DNA from: Bacteroidota bacterium
Lineage (GTDB): Bacteria > Bacteroidota > Bacteroidia > Chitinophagales > Chitinophagaceae
DNA: 64,000 bases
Direction of reading: 5' to 3'
Assembly: GCA_947456625.1 (NCBI GenBank)
Contig: CANGQJ010000002.1
Location: forward strand, 1 to 64,000
Of this stretch, positions 42,828-52,420 are shown piece after piece (position 1 is the first letter of the stretch; each line of letters opens with the position of its first letter). The notes under the pieces were generated by a model. That model had not been told where the DNA came from and did not search any database. It saw only the letters and a list, made by a program, of their open reading frames with translations. The position numbers and the translations under genes were made by a program.

Positions 42828-44540
42828 ATGACCTTATTAATTATAATTATAGCGCTTGCGCTTATATTTGACTATATCAACGGATTTCATGATGCCGCAA
42901 ACTCCATTGCTACAGTTGTTTCTACTAAAGTTTTAACTCCATTTCAAGCGGTTTTATGGGCGGCATTATTTAACTCAGTAGCTTTTTGGATTTTCAAAGA
43001 CCATGCTGTTGCCAACTCAATTAGCAAAACAGTTTACAAGGACTTTATCACTTTACCAGTTATTTTTTCTGGACTACTTGCTGCTATTTTTTGGAACCTA
43101 TTGACATGGTGGTATGGAATTCCTTCCTCCTCTTCGCATACTTTAATTGGAGGATTTGCTGGTGCAGCTATTACACATGCATTGCTACAAAAGGGATGGG
43201 ATTTTTCTTGGGCAAAAGTAGTAGATGCTGATACCATTATTAAAACCATTCTATTTATTTTTCTTGCCCCTATTATTGGTATGGCTATTTCCATGTTTAT
43301 TACCGTAGTAACCATTATGCGTAATATTTGGTGGAGACTTGCAATTATATCTTTAGCCACATTTTTAACAATAGTTGTTTTTGATCGTTTTGAAGATCAA
43401 AAAATTCACGAAAATGTTCAAAAGTTTTACGGAATTGACAAATACAGCAAAGAAGTAAAAAATATAAAAGAGGAACTAACTCTTAAACAAGGTGATACTT
43501 TATTAATTGCTAGCTTAAAATTAAATGAAGAAAAATTAGCAAAAGCAAATGACACTTATGAGCACATTAGTCCTTATTTAAAAAATTACGATAAATTAGG
43601 GGCTGTTACTATTGCAAAAGTGGCAACCGATAGTGGATGGTTAAAAAATGCTGCAGCAAGTAAAATAAAAGATGTAACAAGGAATGCAAATGACTTTTTA
43701 GTACTAGAGGCAAAAGCGCCAGAAAACAAAGATGCTAAAGCCCAATATGATATTGCAAAAGTTAAAACCGAAGGTTATAAAGAGCCCTTAAAACATTACT
43801 TAGCAAAAGAAATTTCTGTCGATTCAGCAATTATTGCAATGAACGCTATTTATCCAATAGAATCTAAAAATATTGATAAAGTAAAAGCTAAAATTGAAAA
43901 ATTTAATATTGAAAAGTCTTTTGCCGAAGAAATTGAAAAGGCCGATAATAGTATCATAGAATACGGTATTATTGGAACGGCTATTTTATTTATGCTGATT
44001 TATGTTTATGTTGAAAAAATAAAAACACCTACCGCATATACAGTAGCTAATATGTTTAAGAAATTACAATTATTTAGTTCGGCTGCTTTTAGTATTGGAC
44101 ATGGAGGAAATGATGCTCAAAAGGTAATGGGTATTATAGGAGCCGCTTTAATTGCCAATGGAAGTATACAAGATTTTGGACAATTGCCTGGATGGGTTCC
44201 TGTTGCTTGTTATGTTGCCATTGGACTAGGAACTATGAGTGGTGGTTGGAAAATTGTAAAAACAATGGGTTCTAAAATTACCAAAGTAACGCCATTAGAA
44301 GGAGTAGCAGCTGAAACTGCAGGTGCATTTACACTTTTCTTTACAGGTCAAATGGGTATTCCTGTTTCAACTACACATACTATTACTGGTTCTATAATTG
44401 GTGTAGGTGCCACTAAGCGATTAAGTGCAGTAAGATGGGGGGTTACCACTAATTTACTTTGGGCTTGGATAATGACCATCCCAGTAAGTGGTATTCTTGC
44501 TTCAATTATATTTTATATTGTACAATATTTTATGAAGTAA
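42828..44540 (+). CDS. PiT-family inorganic phosphate transporter with a large internal loop
   Basis: 570 residues. Both signature repeats of the family are present: FDYINGFHDAANSIAT (14-29) and FSIGHGGNDAQKVMG (421-435). Each is followed by an SS(S)HT or STTHT segment (IPSSSSHTLIGG, PVSTTHTITG). Between helices near 184 and 376 lies a hydrophilic, helix-rich insert of about 190 residues with many Lys/Glu. Such long loops occur in several Bacteroidota PiT proteins. The transporter imports phosphate, usually with protons or as a metal-phosphate complex. It is co-transcribed with the DUF47 gene. Confidence 0.93.
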   Translation: MTLLIIIIALALIFDYINGFHDAANSIATVVSTKVLTPFQAVLWAALFNSVAFWIFKDHAVANSISKTVYKDFITLPVIFSGLLAAIFWNLLTWWYGIPSSSSHTLIGGFAGAAITHALLQKGWDFSWAKVVDADTIIKTILFIFLAPIIGMAISMFITVVTIMRNIWWRLAIISLATFLTIVVFDRFEDQKIHENVQKFYGIDKYSKEVKNIKEELTLKQGDTLLIASLKLNEEKLAKANDTYEHISPYLKNYDKLGAVTIAKVATDSGWLKNAAASKIKDVTRNANDFLVLEAKAPENKDAKAQYDIAKVKTEGYKEPLKHYLAKEISVDSAIIAMNAIYPIESKNIDKVKAKIEKFNIEKSFAEEIEKADNSIIEYGIIGTAILFMLIYVYVEKIKTPTAYTVANMFKKLQLFSSAAFSIGHGGNDAQKVMGIIGAALIANGSIQDFGQLPGWVPVACYVAIGLGTMSGGWKIVKTMGSKITKVTPLEGVAAETAGAFTLFFTGQMGIPVSTTHTITGSIIGVGATKRLSAVRWGVTTNLLWAWIMTIPVSGILASIIFYIVQYFMK

Positions 44541-44558
44541 GCAACTTCAGAATAAATA

Positions 44559-44591
44559 AAAAAAGTCCCAATAATTAATGGGACTTTTTTT
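44559..44591. terminator. Terminator after pit
   Basis: AAAAGTCCCA and TGGGACTTTT arms around ATAATTAA, followed by a long T-run, 18 bases after the pit stop codon. Confidence 0.88.
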
Positions 44592-44723
44592 ATGGTCCTT
44601 TTTGCAAACGTTTGATACTTTGCAAAATGTAATATCGTTTGTTAGTTTAAATTAATTTAATGGCATCATGGGTTACTTTTTATTTGTAATCGTATTAAGG
44701 TTATTACTTAAATACTCAAAGCT

Positions 44724-45011
44724 ATGATTGAAAAAAAATATTTTAAGACTAAGGACTATGTTAAAGTTAAATTCACTTTAAATGCAGAAGCTAAAAAAGT
44801 GGAATTATTGGGATTAAACAACGAGTGGAAAAAAGGTGTTGCAATGACAAAAAAGAAAGAAGGGATTTTTTCTGCTGAAGTAAATTTGCCTAAGGAAACA
44901 ACACATGAATTTAAATACTTTGTAGACAAAAAAGTATGGCTTAATGACGATGCTGCAGAAGCACAAACAGCAAATGTTTTTGGAACTACCAATAGTATTG
45001 TAACTGTATAA
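44724..45011 (+). CDS. CBM48 / isoamylase early-set domain protein
   Basis: 95 residues, no signal peptide. The whole protein is one early-set Ig-like domain: VKVKFTLNAEAKKVELLGLN, EWKKGVAMTKKKEGIFSAEV, HEFKYFVDKKVWLNDDAAEA, and a final strand. Trp/Lys positions match the AMPK-type glycogen-binding surface of CBM48. Stand-alone versions are frequent in Bacteroidota and probably cytoplasmic glycogen-associated proteins. Two TTTGCAAA palindromes (44601-44608, 44619-44626) lie about 100 bases upstream. Terminators flank it on both sides, so it is monocistronic. Confidence 0.88.
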   Translation: MIEKKYFKTKDYVKVKFTLNAEAKKVELLGLNNEWKKGVAMTKKKEGIFSAEVNLPKETTHEFKYFVDKKVWLNDDAAEAQTANVFGTTNSIVTV

Positions 45012-45036
45012 AAAATCTGGTTTTAAATAAATGCAT

Positions 45037-45071
45037 AAAAAAGCCGTTCCTAATTTTGGAACGGTTTTTTT
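45037..45071. terminator. Terminator between convergent genes
   Basis: GCCGTTCC and GGAACGGT arms with a TAATTTT loop, A-run before and T-run after, between the CBM48 gene and the M24 peptidase. Confidence 0.85.
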
Positions 45072-45091
45072 ATGTTAATATGAAATATCCC

Positions 45092-46381
45092 TTACTGTGG
45101 CAGTATGGTATGAATATTTAATTGTCGTCCTTGAATATAACTAAAGTCCTTGCCATTAAACAAACCATTTTGCTCTAAAGCTACGCGAACTGGCTTGTCC
45201 CATCCATTTAAATTATGCAATGCATTAAGCTCTATAGAGTAACAAGTATTGGCATGCATTTTATAATCCCCCGATCCTGGAACTCCAGTTTGCATATCCC
45301 ACATCCCAATGGTTGTACCCGCTGCATGGCCATGAAAACCAATTGGATGCGTATATATACTTGGTGTAATGCCTTCCAACTTTGCTTGTTGTAAAGAACT
45401 TGCTAAAATTTCATTTCCTGTTACGCCCATTTTAAAGTGACTGGTTAATATATCTTGTAAACGATTGGTTTTTGTAAAAGCTGCTTGTAAATCTTTAGGT
45501 ACATTTTTTTCGGAGGGAAGTAAAACATAAGCTTGTTCTTGTACATCCGAATTTAAACGCAAATAACTAATACCAAAATCACAATGTAAAAAATCACCAG
45601 GTCGTATTACATCATCTTTTTCATTACTTACCCGTCTTTGAATTTCAACCGATGGATGAAACCAAGTACCAAGGCCCATATCACTTAGTTTTTGTCTAAA
45701 CCACCAAACTAGGTCCTCGGTTGTTGTTTTGTTTACCTTAATTACTTTATTACTAAAACCTTCCTTAATAATTGCATGTGTAATATTTAGTAAAGTAGGA
45801 TAATAACTCATTTCTTTTTCGGTTCTTGTTTCTAGCCATGCTACTGCTAATGGTTCCGATGAAATTATTTTTTGCTTTTCAGCATCATTTAAATAACTCG
45901 TAAACTCCTTATACTCTGTAAGGTCTAATCCATCGGCATGACCAAAGTCTGCAGCATAATTAAGTGCAATTTTTTTTGGATTTATTTTTCTTAATAAACT
46001 TACTAAGGCATCCCACTGATTTGGTGTTTTAGAAGGATCCCATGCCGCCTCAATTTGTTTGCCAACTGCATATCTGGCTACCGCATATTTTTTAATAGTA
46101 TTGTTAGTCGCATCTCGATAAAAAACTAAAATTGTTCTTCTGCGTGCGTTAAGCCACTCGGCAGGTAAAAATGTTTTTACAATAGGATCCTCATTATATT
46201 CTCTTGTCATCATTACCCAACAATCAATATTTGTAGCGTCCATTAATTTGGGAAGCAAGTTTTGTATTCGGTCATCTAACAATTCATTAATAATATTTGC
46301 TTGTAATCGCATAGAAACAACTTGGGCTTTAGAAACAAACGCGCCAGTAAAAAATAAAATAACAAGAATAAATTTTTTCAT
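45092..46381 (-). CDS. Exported M24-family metallopeptidase (Xaa-Pro aminopeptidase-like)
   Basis: 429 residues with a signal peptide ending VSKAQ (20). An N-terminal creatinase-like domain (30-200) is followed by the pita-bread domain. Its metal ligands are in LHCDFG (Asp268), NSDVQ (Asp279), HPIGFHGH (345-352), SIELN (Glu384) and VALEQNG near the C-terminus. All five ligands of dinuclear M24 enzymes appear to be present. The expected role is release of N-terminal residues next to proline outside the cytoplasm. It is divergent from a TonB receptor gene with a 64-base gap to that gene's ATG. Confidence 0.9.
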   Translation of the reverse strand: MKKFILVILFFTGAFVSKAQVVSMRLQANIINELLDDRIQNLLPKLMDATNIDCWVMMTREYNEDPIVKTFLPAEWLNARRRTILVFYRDATNNTIKKYAVARYAVGKQIEAAWDPSKTPNQWDALVSLLRKINPKKIALNYAADFGHADGLDLTEYKEFTSYLNDAEKQKIISSEPLAVAWLETRTEKEMSYYPTLLNITHAIIKEGFSNKVIKVNKTTTEDLVWWFRQKLSDMGLGTWFHPSVEIQRRVSNEKDDVIRPGDFLHCDFGISYLRLNSDVQEQAYVLLPSEKNVPKDLQAAFTKTNRLQDILTSHFKMGVTGNEILASSLQQAKLEGITPSIYTHPIGFHGHAAGTTIGMWDMQTGVPGSGDYKMHANTCYSIELNALHNLNGWDKPVRVALEQNGLFNGKDFSYIQGRQLNIHTILPQ

Positions 46382-46432
46382 AAATCATTAATAGTAAATC
46401 AAGCCAAAATAGGCTTTGACTAAATTAACTAC

Positions 46433-46440
46433 TAAATTTG
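46433..46440 (+). promoter_or_regulatory. Putative -7 promoter element TAAATTTG
   Basis: Exact TAnnTTTG match ending only 5 bases before the chosen ATG of the TonB receptor. A TTTG at 46415 lies upstream at shorter than ideal spacing. If real, the mRNA is nearly leaderless. Confidence 0.45.
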
Positions 46441-46445
46441 CAAAT

Positions 46446-48509
46446 ATGAAGTTTTCTGGTTCTCTTTTTACAATAGTTGCAATGCTATGGGTAGCAAATG
46501 TCCAAGGACAAGACAGCACAATAAACCCATTACAAACTGTCATAGTAACAGGTAGTAAAATGGCTCAAAAACGAACCGAATTGCCTGTATCTATTGCTGT
46601 TATAAATGCCAAGGAAATAAATTTTACTAAAGCACCTAGAATTGATTTTTTATTAAATAAGGTAGCTGGTGTAAATATGCCAAGTATTGGAAACGAACAA
46701 CATATGATGGCCATACGTCAACCCATTTCATTAAAAGGGCTTTATTTGTATTTAGAGGATGGGCTCCCTATACGAACCAGTGGATTATTTAGCAATAATG
46801 CACTTATTGAAATATTAAGTGCCAATATTAACTCCATTGAAATTATAAAAGGTCCAGCTTCGGCCATGTATGGTGCAGAAGCCATTGGTGGTGTAGTTAA
46901 TATTTTATCAAAGCCGGCAGATACAATTTTTAATTTTAATATAGGATACCAAACCACAAGCCTAGGATTGCAAAAAATAGATATGAAATCTAATATACCC
47001 AAAGTATATGGTACTTGGCAAATTAATGCAAGTTGGGCGGAACAAAAAAGGGGGCCTATAGATTTTAGCGATTACATTAAAAAGGGAATAAGTATAAGAC
47101 ATGATTTTACATGGACTAAAAAATTAACAGGATACCAAACATTAAATGTAATTAATTATGATGCTCAAATGACCGGATCGGTAGACAGCCTGCACTTTTT
47201 TCAAAAAAACTTTTCATCACAACAAACTTTTACATTTAGAAAAATAAATGCTTTACGTTTTAGACAAAATTTTCAATACAACTGGTCTAATCAATCTAGC
47301 ACTATTTTAAATTTTATGATGCGTAATAATAAAATGGATCAAAACCCAACTTACACTATTGCTTCTACTAGTAACCCTACAAAATTTAAAGGGCAAACCA
47401 ATAGCAATGAATTTAATTCCTATGTTTTAGATTTTCAACACATTTGGAACCTTCCAAATTTAAATAGCAAGTTTATGTTAGGGAGTTATATGGACATTAC
47501 AAATCAAAACCTAATTGCTCATTTTATTAATATATTAAAAGACACTGTCTTTGGTAAGTATACTTCATTTTCTTATCCTACAAAGGACTCTCTGCTTACA
47601 AATTATAATACTGTTATTTTAAATAAAGCCATGTACTTAAATTATTTTGCCAAGTTTAATAATAGGCTATCCGCTAATGCTACTATACGTTACGACGTAT
47701 TTGATTATACTTTTAATAATCAATTAAATACAGGAACCCCTTCGGCTAAAAATGTTTTCACCAACTGGACGCCTAAAATAGGACTTACTTATAATTTGCA
47801 AAACATTGGCGGCTTTATAAACTATAGTGAAGGTTTTGTACCTCCTCAAATAACAGAAATTTACAATGCAGTTAGAGTGCCATATTTGCTTCCTCAAAAA
47901 TTTTATAATAATGAAATTGGCTTTTGGTTTGCCTACAAAAAATGGCAGGGTGAAATAACAATATATCAATTAATTGGAAACAATGAAATAGTGTCTGTTA
48001 GACAACCTGATGGGGTTAACCTAAATCAAAACACTGGTAATACTTCCCATAAAGGAATTGAATATCAATTTAAATATCAATTAACTAAAAATGTTTTAAT
48101 TGGTATAAATGCAACCAATGCAATACATCAATATATTAATACAAATATTAAAGGGACCGATGTAAGTGGCAACCAAATGAACGCTGCTCCAAACTATTTT
48201 GGTAATACTTATTTACAATGGAATATAAATAATAAAATTGCCATACAAACCGAATGGATGTATCAGTCTGCATATTTTATGGATGAGATCAATGCTACAA
48301 AGTATGCTGGATACAACTTGGGTAATTTTCGTGTAAACTATAAATTAAAACATAGTCAAATTTGGTTGCATGCTTTAAATTTCACCAATACTTATTATTC
48401 CACTATGGCAACTAAAAATTTTAGTGTAAAAGGAAATGCTGCGTACTCCTTTTATATAGGGGAGCCACGCAGCATTCATATTGGTTATAGTTGGTCTATA
48501 AAACCTTAA
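46446..48509 (+). CDS. TonB-dependent outer-membrane receptor
   Basis: 687 residues from MKFSGSLFTIVAMLWVANVQ, chosen because it starts a normal signal peptide; the frame opens 10 codons earlier. The plug domain has PLQTVIVTGSKMAQKRTELP (TonB-box region), FLLNKVAGVNMPS, LYLEDGLPIR and IEIIKGPASAMYGAEAIGGV. The barrel ends in RSIHIGYSWSIKP. Unlike SusC it lacks a carboxypeptidase-like leader domain, so siderophore, haem or cofactor uptake is more likely than glycan uptake. No SusD-like partner is present. It ends 2 bases from the convergent GLPGLI gene. Confidence 0.9.
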   Translation: MKFSGSLFTIVAMLWVANVQGQDSTINPLQTVIVTGSKMAQKRTELPVSIAVINAKEINFTKAPRIDFLLNKVAGVNMPSIGNEQHMMAIRQPISLKGLYLYLEDGLPIRTSGLFSNNALIEILSANINSIEIIKGPASAMYGAEAIGGVVNILSKPADTIFNFNIGYQTTSLGLQKIDMKSNIPKVYGTWQINASWAEQKRGPIDFSDYIKKGISIRHDFTWTKKLTGYQTLNVINYDAQMTGSVDSLHFFQKNFSSQQTFTFRKINALRFRQNFQYNWSNQSSTILNFMMRNNKMDQNPTYTIASTSNPTKFKGQTNSNEFNSYVLDFQHIWNLPNLNSKFMLGSYMDITNQNLIAHFINILKDTVFGKYTSFSYPTKDSLLTNYNTVILNKAMYLNYFAKFNNRLSANATIRYDVFDYTFNNQLNTGTPSAKNVFTNWTPKIGLTYNLQNIGGFINYSEGFVPPQITEIYNAVRVPYLLPQKFYNNEIGFWFAYKKWQGEITIYQLIGNNEIVSVRQPDGVNLNQNTGNTSHKGIEYQFKYQLTKNVLIGINATNAIHQYINTNIKGTDVSGNQMNAAPNYFGNTYLQWNINNKIAIQTEWMYQSAYFMDEINATKYAGYNLGNFRVNYKLKHSQIWLHALNFTNTYYSTMATKNFSVKGNAAYSFYIGEPRSIHIGYSWSIKP

Positions 48510-48511
48510 GG

Positions 48512-49348
48512 TTAATTGTTCATTCTCATTCTCATTCCTCCCATACCACCACCTCTTTGCATATCTTCCATTAGTTTTTTCATAGCATCTTGGAATTGGG
48601 CTCTATTCATTTTATCACCCTTTGTTGGCTGAACTAAATCTTTTTTTGGATACTTAGTAGTTACTTCGGTTGCAGTAGTAACGTTGGAACCATTATCAAC
48701 ATCTACTTCTAAAATTGCACCTGGAAGTCCAGTATAATTATCAGGGCCAACCGATGCCGAAATATCCTCAGTATACCATACCGAAACTGATGTTTCCTTT
48801 GGCGTTATTGGGGAATTGGTTCTAGCAGAATCTGTACTATTTCTACCATTCCTTTGACCGCCACCGCCACCAAATCTTATGTTTTGTGCAATTATACTTG
48901 TAGTTGCTTTTTTACATAAATGCTTTGCAATAGTTTTTGTTTCTTCAGAAATTTTCCATTTTAATGGTTTTAAAGAATCTACTACTAAAAATGTTTTTTC
49001 AAACATGGGTCTAGACTCATATTGCATTTGTCCACTTATGTCGGTATAAGTAGTGGTTTCGGGCATACGAAAATTAAAACGTTGGCCGCCTCTGTCACCG
49101 CCATTGTTTGCAAAAGGATCTGGTGCTTCGTCGTCTGGAACGGCTCTAAATAAACTTGATTGATCATTAAATAACAACTCAAATTGAGAAGTTCTAAATT
49201 CAGGAATTCTTGTTCTCATTTCCGGATCGGTAATCATACGCCACATATTTATTTTACGCTCGTATACAATTTTACCTTCTTTTATTTGTGCAAATGTGGA
49301 TGTAGCAAATAAAACTACTAAACCCAATGCAATCATTATTTTTTTCAT
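48512..49348 (-). CDS. GLPGLI-family exported protein
   Basis: 278 residues with a signal peptide ending STFAQ (21). The family name motif appears as GPDNYTGLPGAILEVDVDNG (about 202-221). The chain contains Gly-rich and Asn/Arg-rich patches (FGGGGGQRNGRN) and a Met/Gly/Arg-rich C-terminus. GLPGLI proteins are exported, of unknown function, and typically encoded next to large outer-membrane barrels. Here the partner barrel gene lies 53 bases upstream on the same strand, so they form a two-gene operon. Confidence 0.92.
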   Translation of the reverse strand: MKKIMIALGLVVLFATSTFAQIKEGKIVYERKINMWRMITDPEMRTRIPEFRTSQFELLFNDQSSLFRAVPDDEAPDPFANNGGDRGGQRFNFRMPETTTYTDISGQMQYESRPMFEKTFLVVDSLKPLKWKISEETKTIAKHLCKKATTSIIAQNIRFGGGGGQRNGRNSTDSARTNSPITPKETSVSVWYTEDISASVGPDNYTGLPGAILEVDVDNGSNVTTATEVTTKYPKKDLVQPTKGDKMNRAQFQDAMKKLMEDMQRGGGMGGMRMRMNN

Positions 49349-49401
49349 GTCTATAATTATTAAAAATATTTTGTTTTGTAAATATAATACTTTGTTGATA
49401 T

Positions 49402-52206
49402 TTACATTCTAATTGTCATTCTTGGAGCACCGCCACCTCCATTATTTCTAGTAAGCCCTGATTTTTGAAGGCTATAAGTAAAGCCAATTAAGAAATACTG
49501 ATTAATTACATTGTAGGATTGATCCACAATTTGGTTTTGAGATACATTTCTGGAAACACCTACATTTCTATTTAAAATGTCAAATGCACTTATTTTTAAT
49601 TCAGCTCGCTTGTTTTTCATGAAAAACTTGGAAATACTTCCATTCCAAATAGGCACTGCTGTATTATAACCAGCTGCTCTACCTTCATTTATAGTATAGT
49701 TTAAAGACTGATTTAAAACCAGTCCAAGCGGTAAATAGTTAGTAATATCGGCACCATAAACGCGCGTTAAATAGTTGGTATTAAGTGCAGCATTTAAAGC
49801 ATTGTTGGTATTACTATAAGTATGTCTTGCCGTTAAATTAACATCCATCACCTCGTCTAAAGAATAGGTATACGTAAAACTTGGCCCAGCCGACTTTATT
49901 AAAGTAGTGTTTAATAAGCCATTGGAATAAGAGATATTATTGCTAATACTTCCATTAATACCAAAATTAAACCTAGAGTATATTTGTTTCACTCCAAAAC
50001 CATAATTCATGGTACCATTAATTCGATATGCTCCATTTACGTTTACTGGTTTTGATAAAATAACCCTACTTGGTAATACGCTATCATAATTAACAATTGA
50101 ATTATTTATTACTTGCGCATTTAATAAAGCAAAAAAGTTACGTTGTGATAATATCTTAGATGAGAAGTAACTTAAGTTAAAGTTATTAGTATAACTCCTT
50201 TTAAGATCTGGGTTACCAATTGTTTGATTGTTAATATTACTTTGATCTAATACCGGTTGTAATTGAGTTAAAGAAGGTTGGTTGGTTGAAGTTCGATAAT
50301 TAAATCTTAAATTTTGCGTTTGTGAAAAATTATAAACAAAATTAGCACTTGGCAAGATGTCTTTAAAATCGTGTTTAATTTTTGTATTTGCAGAAGTATT
50401 TTCACCATTTAAATAAGCGTCTTGCAAAGAAACTCCGGTAGAAAAATTATATTTTCTATCATTGAATCGGTAGTTCATTCCTGCTCCAGAATAAGTATAC
50501 TCACTACTGTATTCGTTGGTAAGTCTTGTATTTAATAGGTCGTAGCTATTATTGGTGCTATTTTTATCATATACTTTTTTACTTGTAGCACCTATATTTA
50601 TATTCATAAAGGTGTTTAACTCTAATAAAGATTTTTTACCTAAGGGCTCGGTATACACCAAGTTTGCAGAATAGGTTTGTGTTAAACCACTTCTTTTATT
50701 TTGTTGATCCAATAACGAGTCCTTTGTTTTTACACCTAATGTATAAAATAATTGATCCGTGTACTGACTGCCATTGGACAATGAATTATTATACCCTTGC
50801 GTAATGGTAGAAGAAATAGTACGGCCTTTTTTAACTAATTTTTTTCTTAGTAATAAGGTATTAGAAACATTAAATGCATCTGTTAAACTAGAAGAATTAG
50901 TTGTAGAAGCATTGGTAAGCGTGCCGTCTGGAAGCATAGTTAAAGTATTTGAAATTCCTCCAGAAGTATTGTGCTGAGAAGAAATAGACGGAGTGTACTT
51001 ATATGAAAAACTCTCAGAAACTTTATTATCAATTGTCATTCCAATTCTTAACTGTTGATTTCTTGTTGTGTTATTTGAATAACTGCTTCGGTTAAACAAA
51101 TTGCCCGGTGTTAAATTTTGAGTATACGAATTACTAATATTATTTCGTTCAATGTCACTTACATTGGCATTGGTATTAAAATCCATTTTTTTATCATTCA
51201 ATACATTGGAGTAATTGCCACCCAAAGAATAAGTATTAGCAACTCCTTGTGAATTGGCATCATTGCCGCCTCCACCGCCAAAATTTAAAACCATTCCTCC
51301 ACCACCTCTTCCGCCGCCACCACCACCGCCGCCAAAATTTGACATGTCGTTATTTGAAAACGCTTGCCTGTTGGTATTATTAGCAGTTGCTATCACTGAA
51401 AATTGTTCGTCATTATTAATTCTATTTACATTGCCTTGACCATCAAAACGTCCAGGGACACCAGCACTTGCATTTACTTTACCAAATGTAGATTGCTTAC
51501 GGTCTTTTTTAGTTTTAATATTTATTGCAGTTTCTTCGTTACCATCATCAATTCCTGTAAACATAGCCTGATCGGATTTACGATCATATACTTGAATTTT
51601 ATCCACTGCATCGGCAGGTAAATTTTTAGTAGCCATTTTAGGATCGCCTGTAAAAAATTCTTTTCCGTTTACGTATACTTTAGTAACCGATTTTCCATTA
51701 ACCGTTATGGCGCCAGCTTTATCTACTTCAATTCCGGGCATTTTTTTAAGCATGTCCTCAACCACTGCATTTGGAACGGTTTTAAAATTTTCAGAATTAA
51801 ATTCTATGGAGTCACCATTAATAACCACAGGTGGTCTACGCGCGGTAACTGTTACAGTAGACATAGAACTAGCATCTGCTAAATAAATATTACCTAGCGA
51901 TAATTTTGAAGTAGCTCCCACTTTAATACCTAACCATAGGTGCTGATATCCAACATAGGAAACCGATAATAAGTATTTACCTGGTTCCACATTTTTAATT
52001 TGAAAATATCCATCTTCGTTGGCCCTCGTAAAATTAATTAAAGAGGAATCCTTGGCCCTTGCCAAAGAAACCGTAGCCGAGGTTAATGTTTTTTTAATAA
52101 CACTGTCCATAATGGTACCCTCTATTAAAACGGTTTGGGATTTAGCTTGTATTGCAAAAAGTAAATTAATGGCAATAAATAATCTAAGCAGCAGTTTTTT
52201 AATCAT
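49402..52206 (-). CDS. Large outer-membrane beta-barrel protein with carboxypeptidase-like leader domain
   Basis: 934 residues from MIKKLLLRLFIAINLLFA, which gives the signal peptide. A CarboxypepD_reg-like domain (about 27-110, with GYFQIKNVEPGKYLLSVSYV) precedes a plug-like region (VVEDMLKKMPGIEVDKAGAI, VYVNGKEFFTGDP). A TonB-receptor-like barrel (OMP_b-brl_3 type) follows, ending in MTIRM. A Gly-rich insertion (FGGGGGGGGRGGGGM and NFGGGGG, about 282-313) sits at the plug-barrel junction. This protein class accompanies GLPGLI proteins; the cargo is unknown. The terminal residue is not the usual aromatic. Confidence 0.88.
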   Translation of the reverse strand: MIKKLLLRLFIAINLLFAIQAKSQTVLIEGTIMDSVIKKTLTSATVSLARAKDSSLINFTRANEDGYFQIKNVEPGKYLLSVSYVGYQHLWLGIKVGATSKLSLGNIYLADASSMSTVTVTARRPPVVINGDSIEFNSENFKTVPNAVVEDMLKKMPGIEVDKAGAITVNGKSVTKVYVNGKEFFTGDPKMATKNLPADAVDKIQVYDRKSDQAMFTGIDDGNEETAINIKTKKDRKQSTFGKVNASAGVPGRFDGQGNVNRINNDEQFSVIATANNTNRQAFSNNDMSNFGGGGGGGGRGGGGMVLNFGGGGGNDANSQGVANTYSLGGNYSNVLNDKKMDFNTNANVSDIERNNISNSYTQNLTPGNLFNRSSYSNNTTRNQQLRIGMTIDNKVSESFSYKYTPSISSQHNTSGGISNTLTMLPDGTLTNASTTNSSSLTDAFNVSNTLLLRKKLVKKGRTISSTITQGYNNSLSNGSQYTDQLFYTLGVKTKDSLLDQQNKRSGLTQTYSANLVYTEPLGKKSLLELNTFMNINIGATSKKVYDKNSTNNSYDLLNTRLTNEYSSEYTYSGAGMNYRFNDRKYNFSTGVSLQDAYLNGENTSANTKIKHDFKDILPSANFVYNFSQTQNLRFNYRTSTNQPSLTQLQPVLDQSNINNQTIGNPDLKRSYTNNFNLSYFSSKILSQRNFFALLNAQVINNSIVNYDSVLPSRVILSKPVNVNGAYRINGTMNYGFGVKQIYSRFNFGINGSISNNISYSNGLLNTTLIKSAGPSFTYTYSLDEVMDVNLTARHTYSNTNNALNAALNTNYLTRVYGADITNYLPLGLVLNQSLNYTINEGRAAGYNTAVPIWNGSISKFFMKNKRAELKISAFDILNRNVGVSRNVSQNQIVDQSYNVINQYFLIGFTYSLQKSGLTRNNGGGGAPRMTIRM

Positions 52207-52420
52207 AGGTTTAAAATTACGACTCAATTCGTAAAAGATTTGTTTTTAGGGGTAAATGGGGGTCTATTTTACACCAATTATTACATGAGTGGATGAACGG
52301 CAAATTTGCTATTTGACCTTTTCTAGGGGCATTGGTTTAATAAGGGGAATGGGGTGGTTTTAAGCTTAAAAAGGCTAATATTAAAGATTATTTGTAAGTT
52401 TAGTTACTAAACAATTGCTT

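Noticed and set aside
43034..43360. 108-codon minus-strand frame
   Set aside because: Antisense to the PiT transporter; no recognisable features.
51254..51439. Plus-strand open frame rich in polyproline
   Set aside because: It is the antisense of the glycine-rich tract in the large outer-membrane barrel gene; the bias is explained by the real gene.
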